Assembly (NCBI RefSeq): GCF_037038585.1
Contig: NC_092521.1
Span: 53,390,398 to 53,454,397, forward strand
From: Patagioenas fasciata
Lineage: Eukaryota; Chordata; Aves; Columbiformes; Columbidae
Direction: 5' to 3'
Length of the DNA: 64,000 nucleotides
Part shown: piece by piece, positions 51,303 through 64,000 of the stretch
Layout: each line of letters begins with the position of its first letter
Numbering within the stretch: position 1 is the first letter of the stretch
Made by a program: the position numbers and the translations under genes
The notes under the pieces: generated by a model
Told to the model about the DNA's origin: nothing
What the model saw: only the letters and a program-made list of their open reading frames with translations
Database searches by the model: none

Positions 51303-51378
51303 CTGGTAATATCTTCAGATAGTTGGGCAGGGTCTGGAGGGTAGAATTTCACATTAAATGCAAACTGCCAAGCACCAC
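51303..51378 (-). CDS. EPB41L3: EPB41L3 76-nt exon, FERM F1/F2
   Basis: It encodes (S)[19 protein letters not shown] then SEDIT, between cttttccag and gtattt. Connects the F1 ubiquitin-like lobe to F2. The donor is non-consensus after position 3. Confidence 0.98.
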
Positions 51379-54300
51379 CTGGAAAAGAACACAGGTTCAC
51401 TGAAAGTCCACTGCAAATATAAACAGAGATGCTTAGGCTGTTTGATTACCAGAAGACTTAAAAATACCCCAGCCAAGCAATTCATAAGAACAGGAAATAG
51501 TATCTTTTTCCCATACATTGTTCTGAAGATACTACTTTTCTCTCTCTCCCAATTACAGTATTGGATCAGATTATAGAGTTCTTTTCTTATTTAGCAATAT
51601 TTCCACTGAAGTGAGGTCCCTAAGGAGCAGTAATTTATTACTAACCCTAAAACCCCCCTCAATCCAAAAACAATGTTTACTGGAATTAACCATCTGAAAA
51701 CACAGCCTATACAAGCTTTAAAAAACAAAAAGCCAAAACACAGAGGTGCTGGGAACACCATGAGCCAGAGTACAAAGGGGCTCCAGACTGGGGTGATGTG
51801 CCGAGGTCTGACCACCCAAACCAGCCCAGAGCATCCTCTCCAAGTGCTGCCTCAGCACACAGCTCCTGCCTCCAACAGACATAAATTACTGTGCAGACAA
51901 AACTGCAAGGACAGACATGGAGAGTTTGACTGAAAACCAGTACATAACACTGGGGAATTCTCATTGAGTTTTTTCAGTAAGTTTAGGTGACCCATGCGAT
52001 GGATACCGGCCCGTGTCACCACAGTTTGTGAAATTTTTTTGGAGCGTCAGCTTTAAATGTTGTAAAGAAAGAATATCAAAACTGAATTAAAAAAAAACCC
52101 CAAAACAAAAACCAGTATTGAACATAGCATGTAAATATAAAAGCTATTCTTGAAAAAGGGACAGGCTATACCAGCGCATCTCTAAATGCAAGTAAAAAGC
52201 AGTAACGAAACCCCAAACCACAGTGTTCTTACAAGCAACACAGTTGTTTTCCAGTAAGAAGACTTTTCACTGAAGGCTCTGTTGTGGGATATACCTCTTA
52301 TTTGTACTTCTACCACATAAATTACAGTATTTCTGTAGTCAGGAAACCAAAGCCAAAGTAATGACCTTTGTGTTTTCTGAAAGGTATTGATGTCAGAATA
52401 TAAATCTAACTAGAAATAAATAGATCTCTCTTGAAAAGTCTGTATTGGCTGTATAATGAGGAAGTGCTTGTGAACACTGAAAAACAGGACTCTATGAACT
52501 CAATAGGGTAGAGCTTTCTCATGATCTTTAAATCAGGGGCACCTTGAGCCTAGGTACCTCCTAAAGAACATGGTGTTTGAGGTGTATCTGGTACACTCTT
52601 CAGTAAGACAGCTTATATGCTGAACAGGTCTGCTTGCCTGGAAATACTGTATGGTCATCATAACTGGGTCTTGGGGAATATTTGTTTAGAGGCAAAAAGG
52701 AAATTTAATCCATGCAAAGCCCCATCCTCTTTGGTCATCCACACACCCGAGAAAACAGGCTTAATGTGCGAGAAGACTTTGATGTTTACCATCAGGACTT
52801 CAGCTCTTGCTAAGACTTTAATGGTCCTTGATTTTAGGAACTTTTCCACTCTCTTGGGCCATAAAAGCCAGCGGAAGGAAAATCTGGCTGGCAATGAGGA
52901 TGGGGCATTTTCTCACCAGCGAGTGGACTGGCCCCAGGGTGAGGGCAGAGCCTGTGGGTGAGTGACACCTGGCCCCATCACAGACAGAAGGGGCCATGGC
53001 CCAAAAATGTGTTCCTCTGGCACAGAAAATAAGTCGAACCTATGATATAGTCTGTCATGTAGCATGGATAGCTAAGACACCAGAGTAAGAGGCCTTCACC
53101 CCGACTTACAGGGGCTTAAATAAAACCTAATGCTGTGCACGTTAGTGGGTTAAAACTACCGGTGTGCAAACCAGGGGCCACACACACAGCAACAGCCTCA
53201 GTTCTCAACCACTGGGATGAAATCTCTGTGGTCTGCAGTGGAATCACAGATACCTGAGTGTTCTACAACTCAACCAGTACTTAAGCAGGATTATAAATAT
53301 GTGTTTTGGAAAGTATAATGGGTAACAGCCCTCCTTTTCCACTGTTATCCTGTTCTAAACTTCTGCAATGAATTGTACAGAGCAAGCAAATTATAGCTGT
53401 CATCTTCTGCAAATACAACTGTCCCCTGTGTCAAGTCCAGAACGAGAGTCTTCTGCCCTGCTTAATCTCTTGCTGTCACAATCTTTCATTGTCTATCTCA
53501 CGGTTTGGGCACATATTAAATGTCTTTAAAACCAGTGGTGTGGAGCTGAGCTGCTTGGATCGACTGCGCAGCCTGACTCATTGACATCTACAGCACCTTC
53601 GTTTCCAGATCCATCTTCTCAAGAGATTAAAAAAGGCAGATTTTCATTACTTTTTATTGCAGATCACTTGCTTTTAATGAAAATAATACTGGTGGAACAG
53701 TGTGGTTGCTCACAGTAAGCAGAGAAGTTTTCCAGCCAGTGTAAATTAACCCTTTGAATCTCGAAGAGGGAAGTAATTCCCTTGCCAGGCCTGACCCAAC
53801 AAACACAAACTACCAGGTGTATTTGTTTGTGAAAGCAAGAGTGCTAGAAGAGATCATTTACAAAATATGTGAAGAAAAAAACTACTGAGGTTGCCCAAAG
53901 ACGACACACAAATGTTTCATCAACTTTAAAAAGTGAGGTAGGGGAAAAAGAAGGCAGGTCAAATTTTGAGCTTGGCAGTCTTGACAAGGTTTTCTCTTGA
54001 GAGGTTTTTGAATTTCTAATGTAGCAGACAGCCAAATTTAACAACTGAGCTTTTTAAAATATACATGTGAAGCAGAAAATTGCCTGGCTCTCTGTGAACT
54101 GAATGGTCATTTTAGGAGCAAAGTTCAAGCTTCTGAAACATAGGAAGGAAAGATATTTTAGATAGAGTGCTATCTTTGCATCAGTGAAGTATTTCGGCAT
54201 GAGGCATAAGCAGCATTACTGGATATGATTTAAATATCAGTAATGCAAAGAAATAATTTATATACGTGGCCTAGACCCTAAGGTTACGTTGCTTAATGTC

Positions 54301-54817
54301 AAACTTTGGGTTTTTGCCTCTCTGCAAATGTCAAGTTGTTTTCAGCAATGAAAGTTCATGTGTTATGAGCCTCAATAACTGCCTACGTTCATTAAGGTCT
54401 AAAATACCTAAAAGATGCAGGTAATTCCTTTGCCAGAGACCCGTGACAGGATGCAAAAGAAGACTGTGAAATAGACTTTGATGTGGTGAGGGGCTGGGCA
54501 GAGGGGGTTACTGAGCCCCTGGTGCTGGGACGGGTCCTGCGAGCGGGCAGTTACCCCAGTGGTTTGGGAACAAGCCCAGAGGACCAGAGGGGCTGGACAC
54601 TGATGGGCAGGTGGTGCTATGACACACCACTCATGTGGCAAGGAGCCCCCTCTGCCTCTTGCATCCCTGTTCATGTCACAAGGGTTCAAGGTCTTTGCAG
54701 ACACAGATCGCAGTTTGGAGGGAAACACTTTATTGTGTAGATTTTGGAGTCTGGACACACCGGAATGAAAGTTTTCCAGACACGCTAAAAGAAACGCACA
54801 AACAATAACAAACTTAC
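51379..54817 (-). other. EPB41L3: Intron of 3.4 kb
   Basis: A GC-richer block at about 54480-54740 contains a minus-strand AATAAAG near 54730 and could be an unrecognised retroelement. No exon is recognised. Confidence 0.55.
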
Positions 54818-54860
54818 TTCGGATCTGCTTCTTGATTTCCTTGGCTGGGTCCAACCAGTT
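54818..54860 (-). CDS. EPB41L3: EPB41L3 43-nt exon, FERM F1 lobe
   Basis: Encodes NWLDPAKEIKKQIR plus one base of the next codon, between atttgcag and gtaagt. The 43-nt size is the same as in other 4.1 genes. End of the F1 lobe. Confidence 0.97.
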
Positions 54861-57120
54861 CTGCAAATAAAATGTTTCCTTATTATTAAAACAGAGCTAT
54901 GAGTCAAAGCTAGAACACCTCTTTTCTCCTTGACACAGCAATAGGCAGGGGTAAGACTAACTTTCAAGACGTGTCTCTGGGTAGAAAAAGGATTTTTATT
55001 AACCTTCCCAGATGTTGAGAGGCTGAATGGTTCAAAATAAAAAATTAAAAAATAGAAATTAATAAAATACATGCACAAATAGGAAAACAAAATTTCTACT
55101 AGCTACTAGGTGGGTTTTTTTGTCTGTTTTATTTTTTGTTTTGTTTTTTCTTTTAGCTGGTTGGTTGGTTTGTTTTGCTCTAATGCTGGAAGGGCTGAAA
55201 AGCCTTGTTAGAGGATAAACAGTGTGGCACAGGCTACTGCCCCATTTGCAACATGGCTTGGGCACAAGGTGCAACCAGAGGCAGCACCGTGACTGCCCCC
55301 ATCCATGCTGTGCAGAACCCAGTGACCACAGAAGACAAAACTCTTGCTGAGTAGCTGGGGAGTTATCACTGTGATGACTCCACGGATGTCAAGGATCAGT
55401 TGAAATTCTCCTGGAAGAGGTACACAGCAGCTTGGGGTCTCTCGGTGTCACTGCTGCAGCCAGAGCTTGCAATTTATAGAGCAGCCTGCTCCGTATCTGC
55501 TTCTCAGGCACTGGGAGAAAAAGGCCCTGCACTTCTCTCTTGCCCTCTAACAGAATGAAATTAACATTTAAAATGTGTGACACAGCCCAGAACAAAAAGT
55601 TTTCTTTCCCTAGGAAAGTTCCACTTTCTCCAAAGGAAGATAAACAAATGTATCAGAGAAAAAAAATACTAGAGAAATATCAACCAAGCACAACACAACA
55701 ATCCCCCCTCTAAACAAAAACAACCGGTTTGCAGCTGTCCAAACCTGGTCTGTGGGGCAAAACATAAGCCTGAAGAGCTCCAGCTATTGCTGAGCACAAA
55801 AGCACACCGTGCACCAAGAAATTAAAGATTCATCAGGATTTCTGTTTTCAAAGATCACATGTGATATGGACACATGTATCGTGTGGCTGGACATTATCTG
55901 GCAGAGGATATGCATATTATTCATCAATAAAAGTGGTGGCAGGTACTATTCTTTTAGCTGTTTAGCTCTGTAAAGTAACTGGCAATCTACAAATGCTTAG
56001 TACTTCTAAACTACCTGTTAATAATGAATACATTTTCCTCTTTCCAATACAGGAAAGCACACCTATCTGGCAATGCTCTTAAACACCTGCATAACTTTTA
56101 ACACAACTCAAAACTAAGCATATGCTAAAGTGTTATCTTTCACTGGCATGGACCAAGTGTTTGCTTAACTGATTTTCTGAATCAGAAACAAAATCCTTAT
56201 ACCTAAAAGACTGTAAAAAAAGCAGAAAATAGAGAAAAAAAGGACCGATTTCTTCTGTATGCTATATGACTGAAACAAAGGTAAGCCTAGAAAATAAAAC
56301 TGTTGTTCTTACAAGACATGAACAGCTGAAGAAGCAGTAATAGCTTCAGGCCATGCAAAGCACAAAAAACCTTCACCTGCTGGGCTACAGCACATATTAT
56401 TAAAAGGTTTTGTTACTGGTTTATTTCAAACGATTTAAATTAAAATGTCAAAACCACACAGCGTATTTTAAATTATCCTTTGATACTCTCTTTCATCATA
56501 GCATGTCCAAAATAATACACATATATATATCATCTCTCTCACCTGCACATTAGACCATCTTGGACACTGTTAATACACAGCTTTTTATAATACTGAAGTT
56601 GAGATGCAGACAAGCAGAGTGTGATTCACTACTGCTGCCAAATGCTTCTGAAGACTTATGTCTTTAGCCAAATCAACAATAACACTCTGATAAAGTAAGT
56701 AAGACTTAAAGCCTCACTTTATCTTAGCAGTTAGCAGGAGCAGTCAATCAACTCCTGCCTATCGGTATCCCAACCACAGTATGATAAAGCCATATTTTAA
56801 TATTATATGTTTAGTAGTGTATCCATGAATGTAAATCTGACTTTCATCTTTGGCAGAAATGAAACAAATCATACTAGAAAGAGAACCAGCTATAGGATTA
56901 ACTTCTTTCATGTCATAAATAGTCAACACAGAAGGAAGCCAGGGAAACACAGGGGATGTTCTTGAGAGGTATTTACAAAAAACAATAGCTCAAGTTATGT
57001 CTATGGAATTTGGCAAAGAAAATCAAAAGAAGTTCTGGACTGTTTGCAACTGTCTGGGGGGTGTCTCAGGGAAGCTCTGATGTCCACATCCCAAAGACCA
57101 GCAACAGTTTTGTGGTTTAC
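54861..57120 (-). other. EPB41L3: Intron of 2.3 kb, nothing recognised
   Basis: T/G-rich patch at about 55110-55180 on the plus strand. No exon or named repeat. Confidence 0.65.
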
Positions 57121-57225
57121 CTTTTGGTTTTCCGTGTCTCTGTATGTTAGCCCAAAGTAGTCTTTTTCCAAAAGGTTCAGATGCTCACACACCTTGTCAA
57201 ATAGCACTTGACCTCTGGAACGTTT
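57121..57225 (-). CDS. EPB41L3: EPB41L3 105-nt exon, FERM F1 lobe
   Basis: Thirty-five codons, [20 protein letters not shown] then [15 protein letters not shown], between ctgtttctg-side acceptor tttctgtttcag-like sequence and gtaaac. This is the most 5' EPB41L3 exon that I can find in the window. It encodes the central helix and strands of the ubiquitin-like F1 lobe. Phase 0 at both ends. The exon before it (ending CDVE in mammals) was not found. Confidence 0.98.
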
Positions 57226-60200
57226 CTGTTGGAAATGAATAGGAATGAAAAAAATCACGTTTGCAAAACAAAGTAACGTAAGCCTTAAAGTAACACCTTT
57301 CATGTTTAATCCTCAAATCAATAATGCCAAAATGATTTAATTCCATTTTTCCATCTTTGAAACCAATTGACCATCTTCACAATCTGCTGAATGTGGCAAA
57401 TCTGCTTTGCGTAAAAGTTCATGTCTTATTGAGGAGATGAAAATAAGTCAATACATGTCATGTTTCAAGTTTCAATGAGAACATCTCTTCTGTCTTTCAG
57501 AAACTGCAACTTCAAATGCATGCTGAGGTCACATCACAGCAAACCCGAGCATTCTTTGTGTGCAACAGTAGCAGCAAACAACAGTACGAAATATTCCTGA
57601 TCGGGGACTATCAGAGCTGTGACTTGGGGTGACCCACTGGAGAAAAAAACAAACATGGAGGTATTTCTTGCCTCAATAACAAGGCAAACTAATTCCAGGA
57701 TCCTTTTTTATCTAATATATGGGGAAATGCGATATACTGTCTACTGAAATCACCAGAGAGCCCTTCCTGGGAAGGTAGCTGGGTGAGAAAACAGTTTTCT
57801 AGTGTCCCAGGAACCTTTACTGCTAATATGTTGGATGAGATGATCTCTCACTGTTAACAGCCAGCACCCTTAGCAAAAGCTTTGTCTTATCTCTCATATG
57901 GGACAGTAAAAATTCAGGTCATCCTAGGTCTCAGTGTTTTATATGACACTGAGAAAAATTCTCCAAAAAAACAAACACAGAGAGAAACATCCTCTTTATG
58001 AGCCACACGTGCCAACTTTGATATACATTAATTATGATAAACAATTCAAAATCATTTTGGCCACTGTTTCATCACTGCCTGCTTCCCTAAGTGCAACTCA
58101 GCTAAAGGGAAAAAAAATCTCCCCTCTTCATATCAAACACATGTATATATTAATATTTTAGTTGCTGTCAGCACTGCAGTTTCTTTATCCATGGCACACA
58201 CATGACTTGAAACAGAATGGAAATACGCTACTTGCTTCAAAGGCAGAGGAGGAGGCTAACACAAAAGAGGAGAGAATGCTGCCTCTGAATTTAGGCACCT
58301 CCGCTGACTGATCTGTGCCTGGACGGTGCTGCCAGCCCAGCAGCCTTGGCCATGGGGGGATGGATATTTCACAATCCAAGCTGACACAGCTACGCCAACA
58401 AACCCGTGGAGCCCAACACTGGCCTCAAGCTATTTTAGAAGTGGTAAGCAAGCCAAGAGAAAAGAAAAAGTAAAAAAGAGGAGCTGAATGTTGCTGCCTA
58501 ACACCCTGTAAAAACATTATGAGCGATGATGGGGTTGTACAGTGTATCCTAATTTATATTAAATTTCGTATTTCTATTGGGGCTCTGATGGCATATGAGA
58601 AAGGAAGCAGGGACATAGTCTCTACATTTTTATCAATGAAGAAACTGAAGAGCGTGGCTGTTAGGAGTCTAGGAAGTGTTCTCCAAATGAGAAAAAAACA
58701 GGCATGGAAGTGTACTGTGAGCGTATTGCTGTAACTTCATTTACAGTGACTTCCAGCATCATTTGAGCTCACAGCTCCAGGGCCTTGTTCTACTTGTCAT
58801 ACGCTTTCCACCCTGCTGTAGGAAGCATAAATATACCCCAGGTCCTTTATAATTTCAAACAAATGTTTAGCTAATTCTTCACGGCCCATACTTGGAAGTA
58901 AATAATAAAAGGTTAGTGGTTTTATACTTGAGAGTCTATGGAGAGGATCAGGTGGATAAGAAAAGATTTGACTACTGGTGTGCAGAGAGGAATCAACTTG
59001 AAGATTTCAAGCCAAAATAGTCACATTTCTGCTATAAGCAAGCAATGCTGTATTTTGCAAAATTTCTTGCTTTTCTACTTGATAACAAACCAAATAGTTA
59101 TAATGAATGAAATAAGCAGGTAAACTCTAGAGGACACTTGCTTTGAGAAACACTATGTCTGTACCACCGTACCATTTATATGTATTTGAATTGTGACACT
59201 TCAATGTCCTCTTAAAGAGTCATATGAGGCCAACACAGGAGCTGGTTTATGTGGCTGATCCATGCAGCTACACAGATGTCAGCTTTGACTAAGACCAGCT
59301 AGCAGCTGCAAGGTACAGTGTTTTAATAACACATTGGAGGAAACAGTTGTGTGGGGCTATGCTGTAATAGAAACCAAACAACCAACCAAAAAGAGTCCCA
59401 GTACTCAGAATTTCTTGTTTGGCTATACATCACAGGTGAGGATAAGTATGGCAAGCCTGGAAAAATTTGTACATCTCATTTTTTGCCCATGACAAAACAG
59501 ATCTTCCTCCTACTGTAGGAAGATGCTCAAGTTGTATTCAGCCTCTTCCCACATCAGGATATGGGAAAGCCCTGCCAGAGGAAGTCAGAAATACCACATA
59601 TAACTAATGGCCCTTCCTGGTCAGGGTCCCCTATTCACCAGACACCAGGTGTGAAGTGGTGATGGCTGAGGGGAAACCCTACCAGGACCACGTTCCTTCT
59701 CCACAGAAATGCCCACCAGCATCCAGACAGATGAGCCTCATATGTTGCAGCTGCCACCTGTTACTCCTGAGTGCCTCTTCCCAGGTCAGAGCTTACCTGT
59801 GGGAGCAGGATTTAGGGGACTCCTATCATTTGGGGAGTGGGGGCTGACTGGCAACGTAGCCACCACTGAGGCCCTCCAAATCCTCGTGTACCTGCATATC
59901 TGCAGCTCTGTACCTATGCAGCATTAGTACACACATCCTCTTTCTAGAACAACATTGCACAAATGCACAGTGAAGGAAAACTACTGGATTAATCCATGAG
60001 AAATTAAGAGGTTTATATAGGTATCCTTATTTTGGCAGGGATAGATTAGGAGGAAGAGGAGGAGAGAAAAGTCAAGTTACAAATTCATACAGCTCCTCAA
60101 CCTTTGCTTTCCACCATTTCGGGGTGACAAGTTTGAGGAAATGAAAGACTGACTGCTGGTTACTGTGGATCAACAGGTCAATGCCAAAAATGCCAACCAA

Positions 60201-63200
60201 TTCTCAGCAGTCCAAAAAATGTGGATTAAAAAAAAATTAAAGAATATCAGACTTTGTGCTATCAAATATTGTCCATGTAACAGAAGAGTTTTTCTGAAAG
60301 GTAAATATGGTGAGATTCTCCTTCAGAAATATTCTTAGCTATTTTTCAGGCATGAATGGGATGAAATGAAATGTGCAGATGTGGAAATAAGAGGCATTTT
60401 GCTTTAGGTTTGGGAAATCAAGACTATAGAAAGAATGCAAAACTTAGATTAAATGCTATAAATGAGTACAAAAGTCCGGGAGCAAAAACTTTACACTTTT
60501 CACAGCCTCCTCCCTGCAGCTCTATAAAGTCCACAGCTCTTGCCTGAAGCTGGAATGGGAATAAACAGCCTCCTGGTCGAGCTCTCAGAGACAAAAGCCA
60601 GCAGCAGCGAACTTGGCACATCTGCACCCACCAGCAACTCCCACACGCAGGGGAGAGGAGAAGCTGCCTCTCTCCTTGCCAGCTTATCCTTGGTTTTGGA
60701 GCTGAACTTGTCCCTCCTTGGGAGGCCAAAGGCCACAAAAGGCTCTCCCGTCCTGTGACTGGCTTCTCCAGAAAGAGTCCACATTCAAATCTCTCTACAT
60801 TGGCTTCCTCAGCTCATATCCCTCCATCACACACCTGGTTCCTTACAGGATCACCAGACTAAGATAACACATTGTACATCATTGACAGAGAGGAACCCAA
60901 AAATTAAGTACTTCCATCTTAGCTCTGCCTGGATAACAAGATTATTATAAATTCAATTATTCTTATTGGTGAACTTTTGGGTACCATGTCTGTTATTTTT
61001 TAATGAAGAAAAATAATGACTTTTCCTTTATTATGATTAAGTGCATAAGCTGTAATGTAGTTATGATAAACAAACATTATTAAAGTGAAAAAATGCAAGT
61101 CTTTGTTATAGTTACATTGTCACCTCAGTCACAAAGTATGTATTGTGCATCAATATAATTCCAGAATCACAGAATGGCTGAGGCTGGTGGGCACCTCTGG
61201 AGACTGCCTACTCCAACCCTCCTGCTCAAGCAGGGCCACCAAACAGCAGGTAGCTCAGGTTCATGTCCACCTGGGCTCTGAATATCTCCAAGGATAGGGG
61301 CTCCATAGCCTGCACAGCCAACCTTTGCCAGTGTTTGACCACCCTCATAGTAACCTTTTATTTGTTATGTTTAAAAGGAATTTCCTCTATTTCACTCTGT
61401 GCTCATTGCGTCTTGTCCTGGCACTGGGTACTGCTCAGCACAGTCTGACCCTGCCTTTACTCCTCCCATCAGATATTAGTACACATTGATAAGATCTCCC
61501 TGAGCCTTCTCCAGGCTGAGCTGTCCCAGCTCTCTCAGCCTTTCCTTATATGTAAAATGCTCCAGTTCATCTTCTTGATGGACCCTCTCCAGTGAGTCCA
61601 TGTTTGTCTGGTAATGGGGAGTCCAGAACTGGACGCAGTACTCCAACTGTGGCCTCACCAGTGCTGAGTAGAGGGGAAGGATCACCTCTCTTGATCTACT
61701 GGCAACACTTCCTAATGTGGCTCATCATGGCACCAGCCTTCTGTTCTGCCAGGGCACATTGTTGACTCTTGCTCACCTTGTTGTCCATCACGACACTCAG
61801 GTAATAATAAACACTGAATTGCAGCAATCAGGCTACCAAAATAATGTTACTGTGATAAGCAATGAGGAGAATTACATGGGAAAAGAGCAACCAACAACTT
61901 AATACAAAGATGTGACACCAACTTCCTTGTCATGTAGGCACGAGTAAGACCCCAGGAACCCTCTTTGCTATTCAATGAGATACAGGGAAGAGATCAGAAA
62001 GATTTCAAATGTTATATGCTGGACAGTGCTTCCCAGACTGGAAGTTAGTTGAGCCAGAGAAAAAAATTTATCAGGATCCAGAACCCACGCCTCCAAAGGG
62101 CAATTTTTTCTTCTGTGCAAGACTGTAGTCTTGGCTGTCCCATGCCAGAAGGCACCGTCTCTCAGAAACGTCTCCTTCAAACTTCTGTGGCTCCTAGTTT
62201 AGCCATCCTGCCCCCGAAACATGACCATATGCAATCTTCCTGTGGGGCATTTTGGAACGCACCTTGGTGATACAGCCTGAGCCTCTTAACTGATGCACCC
62301 TCACACCAAACAACAAACCGTTGCTTGCTGCATAACCTCCAGCCTACTGGACCAGCCATCTTTCCTAGCTTTATTCCAGCAAAGAGGTGTCTGTGCTGGG
62401 GACCTCTTGCCACCTGTGTTTCTGCCAGACTGAATCCAACCCTCTGTCTGACAGATTCTCCACGGAGAGGCAATGCTGCACTGGGACCAGTATCTCATCA
62501 AGGCTGAGAAGCCTTTGTTCTTGGGGGGGTTTCAAGGCATTGGCCTGGTAATGCCACAGCTGGCCTGACCCAAACGGCCTCCCCAGTCCCTTCCAACCAG
62601 CACGGCTGTGACAATGGAATCCATGTGCACCTCCACAGACACTAAGGAGTTAATCGTCATATACCTGCTTAAAGTGTAGAGTGTTAGTCTACTCTAGTAG
62701 TCTATTTTTATTCATGAGCAGATTACCTTCCTCTCACTGATAGGGAACGAGGAGGAGCTGAAGAGCAGAAAACGGCCCTCTCAGCTTTCTAGAAATGAAA
62801 GCTACTGCAATCTCCAAAGTGTTGTATTTTGGAGCAGTTCTATTTTTGCATCCAATGCTGCAGACTCATGCGGATGCAAAACGCTGAGCAAGGGCCCTCT
62901 GCAGCATGCAGGTATGTCTCTCCCATTTGAAAGCAATTACAAGAGATCACATTCAGATCAAATTTTACAGGTAAGAGAAAACCTGAAGAAAGAGTCCCAC
63001 AGCCAAAGAGCTATCACGGGATTCATTTTTGCCACAAATAAACCATCATCTCCACTGCACAGTAACCGCAAGGTCAGGGCACCCCAAGGAATTGAAACTT
63101 CACCTCCCTTTCTGTTCAGTCAAGGAGCACAGCAAGATGAAAAAGTATCACAGCTGTAAGCCTGGATTTAAAATGGAAAGAGTTTGCATGTATCTTTCTG

Positions 63201-64000
63201 CATGAATACATATGCAAACACAGCATCTCCACTTTCCTCAGAAAAGTTGTCAAGCTGCCAGCAAGCAATGCCACACTAGCACTAGCCTGGTGTTAAACTG
63301 TACAATTACTGTAATAACTCTAGTTGGAGTCACTGGAAGAAGGACAAACAGATTAGTATCATGAAATCCTGGTAGGAATGATTGGACTTTAACTGATGTT
63401 GAGGTTATCTGGTTCACATTCCTAATTAGTATTTGCACTTTCCCATGGATCTTAACAATGCACTGTATAAACACGTGGTCTGGCTCTAGCCTTGCATGCT
63501 GTAATGTATTTTGGCATGTGGCTGTACTAACGTCTTCCTTTTTCCCTGTTCTTCCTGGTGGGGAAGTATTAGCTAATTTTTTCATTTGCAATGTGCATGA
63601 TGCAAAAAATTCCAATTCTGTCCAGACTACTGATTTTATTTTACTCTTTCGATTTAAGTTGCATTTTGCAAGTTATTTTGGTCAACACTTCGGTTTCTAC
63701 ACTGCACAGGCCACATGGTGGTCTCCTCTGTGCAAATGCAAGGAAAACACCCATAAAAGTTTAAGTGTATATGGCAACAAATAACTAGCATGTACTAAGG
63801 CAAGTTTCTCCCTCCCCATATTGCAGCTTCTGCAATTATTCTTGCAACACATACAAGAGTAAACGATTAACTGGCTGCCAGTAATACTTTGTACTTGCCA
63901 CAGTGAGCACTCTCTCCCCACAAATTCCCCCAGCTGAGTCTCCAAGCTGGTGAATTCCAGTCTCCTGACAACACACTTTCTCATTCTTTCCTTGTGAATT
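57226..64000 (-). other. EPB41L3: EPB41L3 intron continuing past the window
   Basis: I found no exon for the first part of F1 or the headpiece here. The CR1 copy at 61161-61802 is the only sure element. A GC-richer block at 60480-60790 has short open frames without a family match. Confidence 0.6.
61161..61802 (-). mobile_element. CR1 LINE copy with remnant of reverse transcriptase ORF
   Basis: The plus strand begins with the reverse complement of a CR1 tail (AGAATCACAGAATGGCTGAG) and runs about 640 bases into the coding part. On the minus strand the remnant reads [20 protein letters not shown] and a later [20 protein letters not shown], the end of CR1 ORF2. Frameshifts and stops make it dead. 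It is the longest CR1 copy in the window and is on the same strand as EPB41L3. Confidence 0.93.

Noticed and set aside
54480-54740. Possible LTR-like block with a minus-strand AATAAAG
   Set aside because: I could not find TG...CA ends with a matching duplication, so I mention it only as a GC-rich block in an intron.
60424-60784. Two minus-strand frames of about 100 codons
   Set aside because: GC-rich block without splice signals that agree with either frame and no recognisable domain.
62500-62620. Possible CR1 tail (CCCCAGTCCCTTCCAACCAG)
   Set aside because: Only a short generic match and no terminal ATTCTATG units; not enough to call.

Overview
This window is vertebrate nuclear DNA, most likely from a bird. 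It holds no bacterial, plasmid or phage system. The evidence for a bird is the set of CR1 LINE fragments (a CR1 3' tail on either strand at seven or more places), an LTR start (TGTCCCAGTTTCAGCTGGG) typical of avian ERVL elements, and exons close to the vertebrate protein 4.1B sequence. I cannot name the species.

One protein-coding gene dominates: EPB41L3 (protein 4.1B / DAL-1), on the minus strand, so transcription runs from high to low coordinates. The 5' exons, including the start codon and the first part of the FERM F1 lobe, are not visible and should lie beyond 64000. From 57225 down to 40781 come the rest of the FERM domain and the FERM-adjacent region (exons of 105, 43, 76, 219, 88, 153, 98 and 176 nt). 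From 38662 to 19922 is the variable middle. It has an exon with a likely 54-nt alternative acceptor, a 570-nt exon with a very hydrophobic stretch, and a series of phase-0 exons: 54, 36, 66 (homologue of the regulated exon 16 of protein 4.1R), 192 (exon 17 homologue, spectrin-actin binding), 75, 102, 729, 123 and 375 nt. From 18883 to 16687 is the conserved C-terminal domain (132, 99, 81 and 111 nt). The stop codon is followed 6 nt later by a splice donor. The 3' UTR sits in a separate last exon (15442 to about 14365) with two AATAAA signals.

The exons work as one modular adaptor: the FERM lobes bind membrane protein tails, the spectrin-actin region binds the cortical skeleton, and the C-terminal domain recruits further partners. 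Every exon between the 570-nt exon and the stop is a multiple of three and starts in phase 0, so each could be skipped without a frameshift. UGCAUG (RBFOX) hexamers occur around several of these exons, including two just after the exon-16 homologue.

The mobile fraction is modest. There is a clear plus-strand solo LTR with matching 5-bp target duplications (41099-41757), a candidate minus-strand solo LTR (12807-13189), an ERVL LTR fragment (4965-5085) and several CR1 fragments. The most unusual object is the 5' end of an 18S rRNA sequence joined to a CR1 3' tail (41838-42163). The leftmost 14.3 kb lies downstream of the gene and has no recognisable gene, but contains two exon-like segments (9986-10138 plus; 12667-12767 minus) worth checking. 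The rest is intron.
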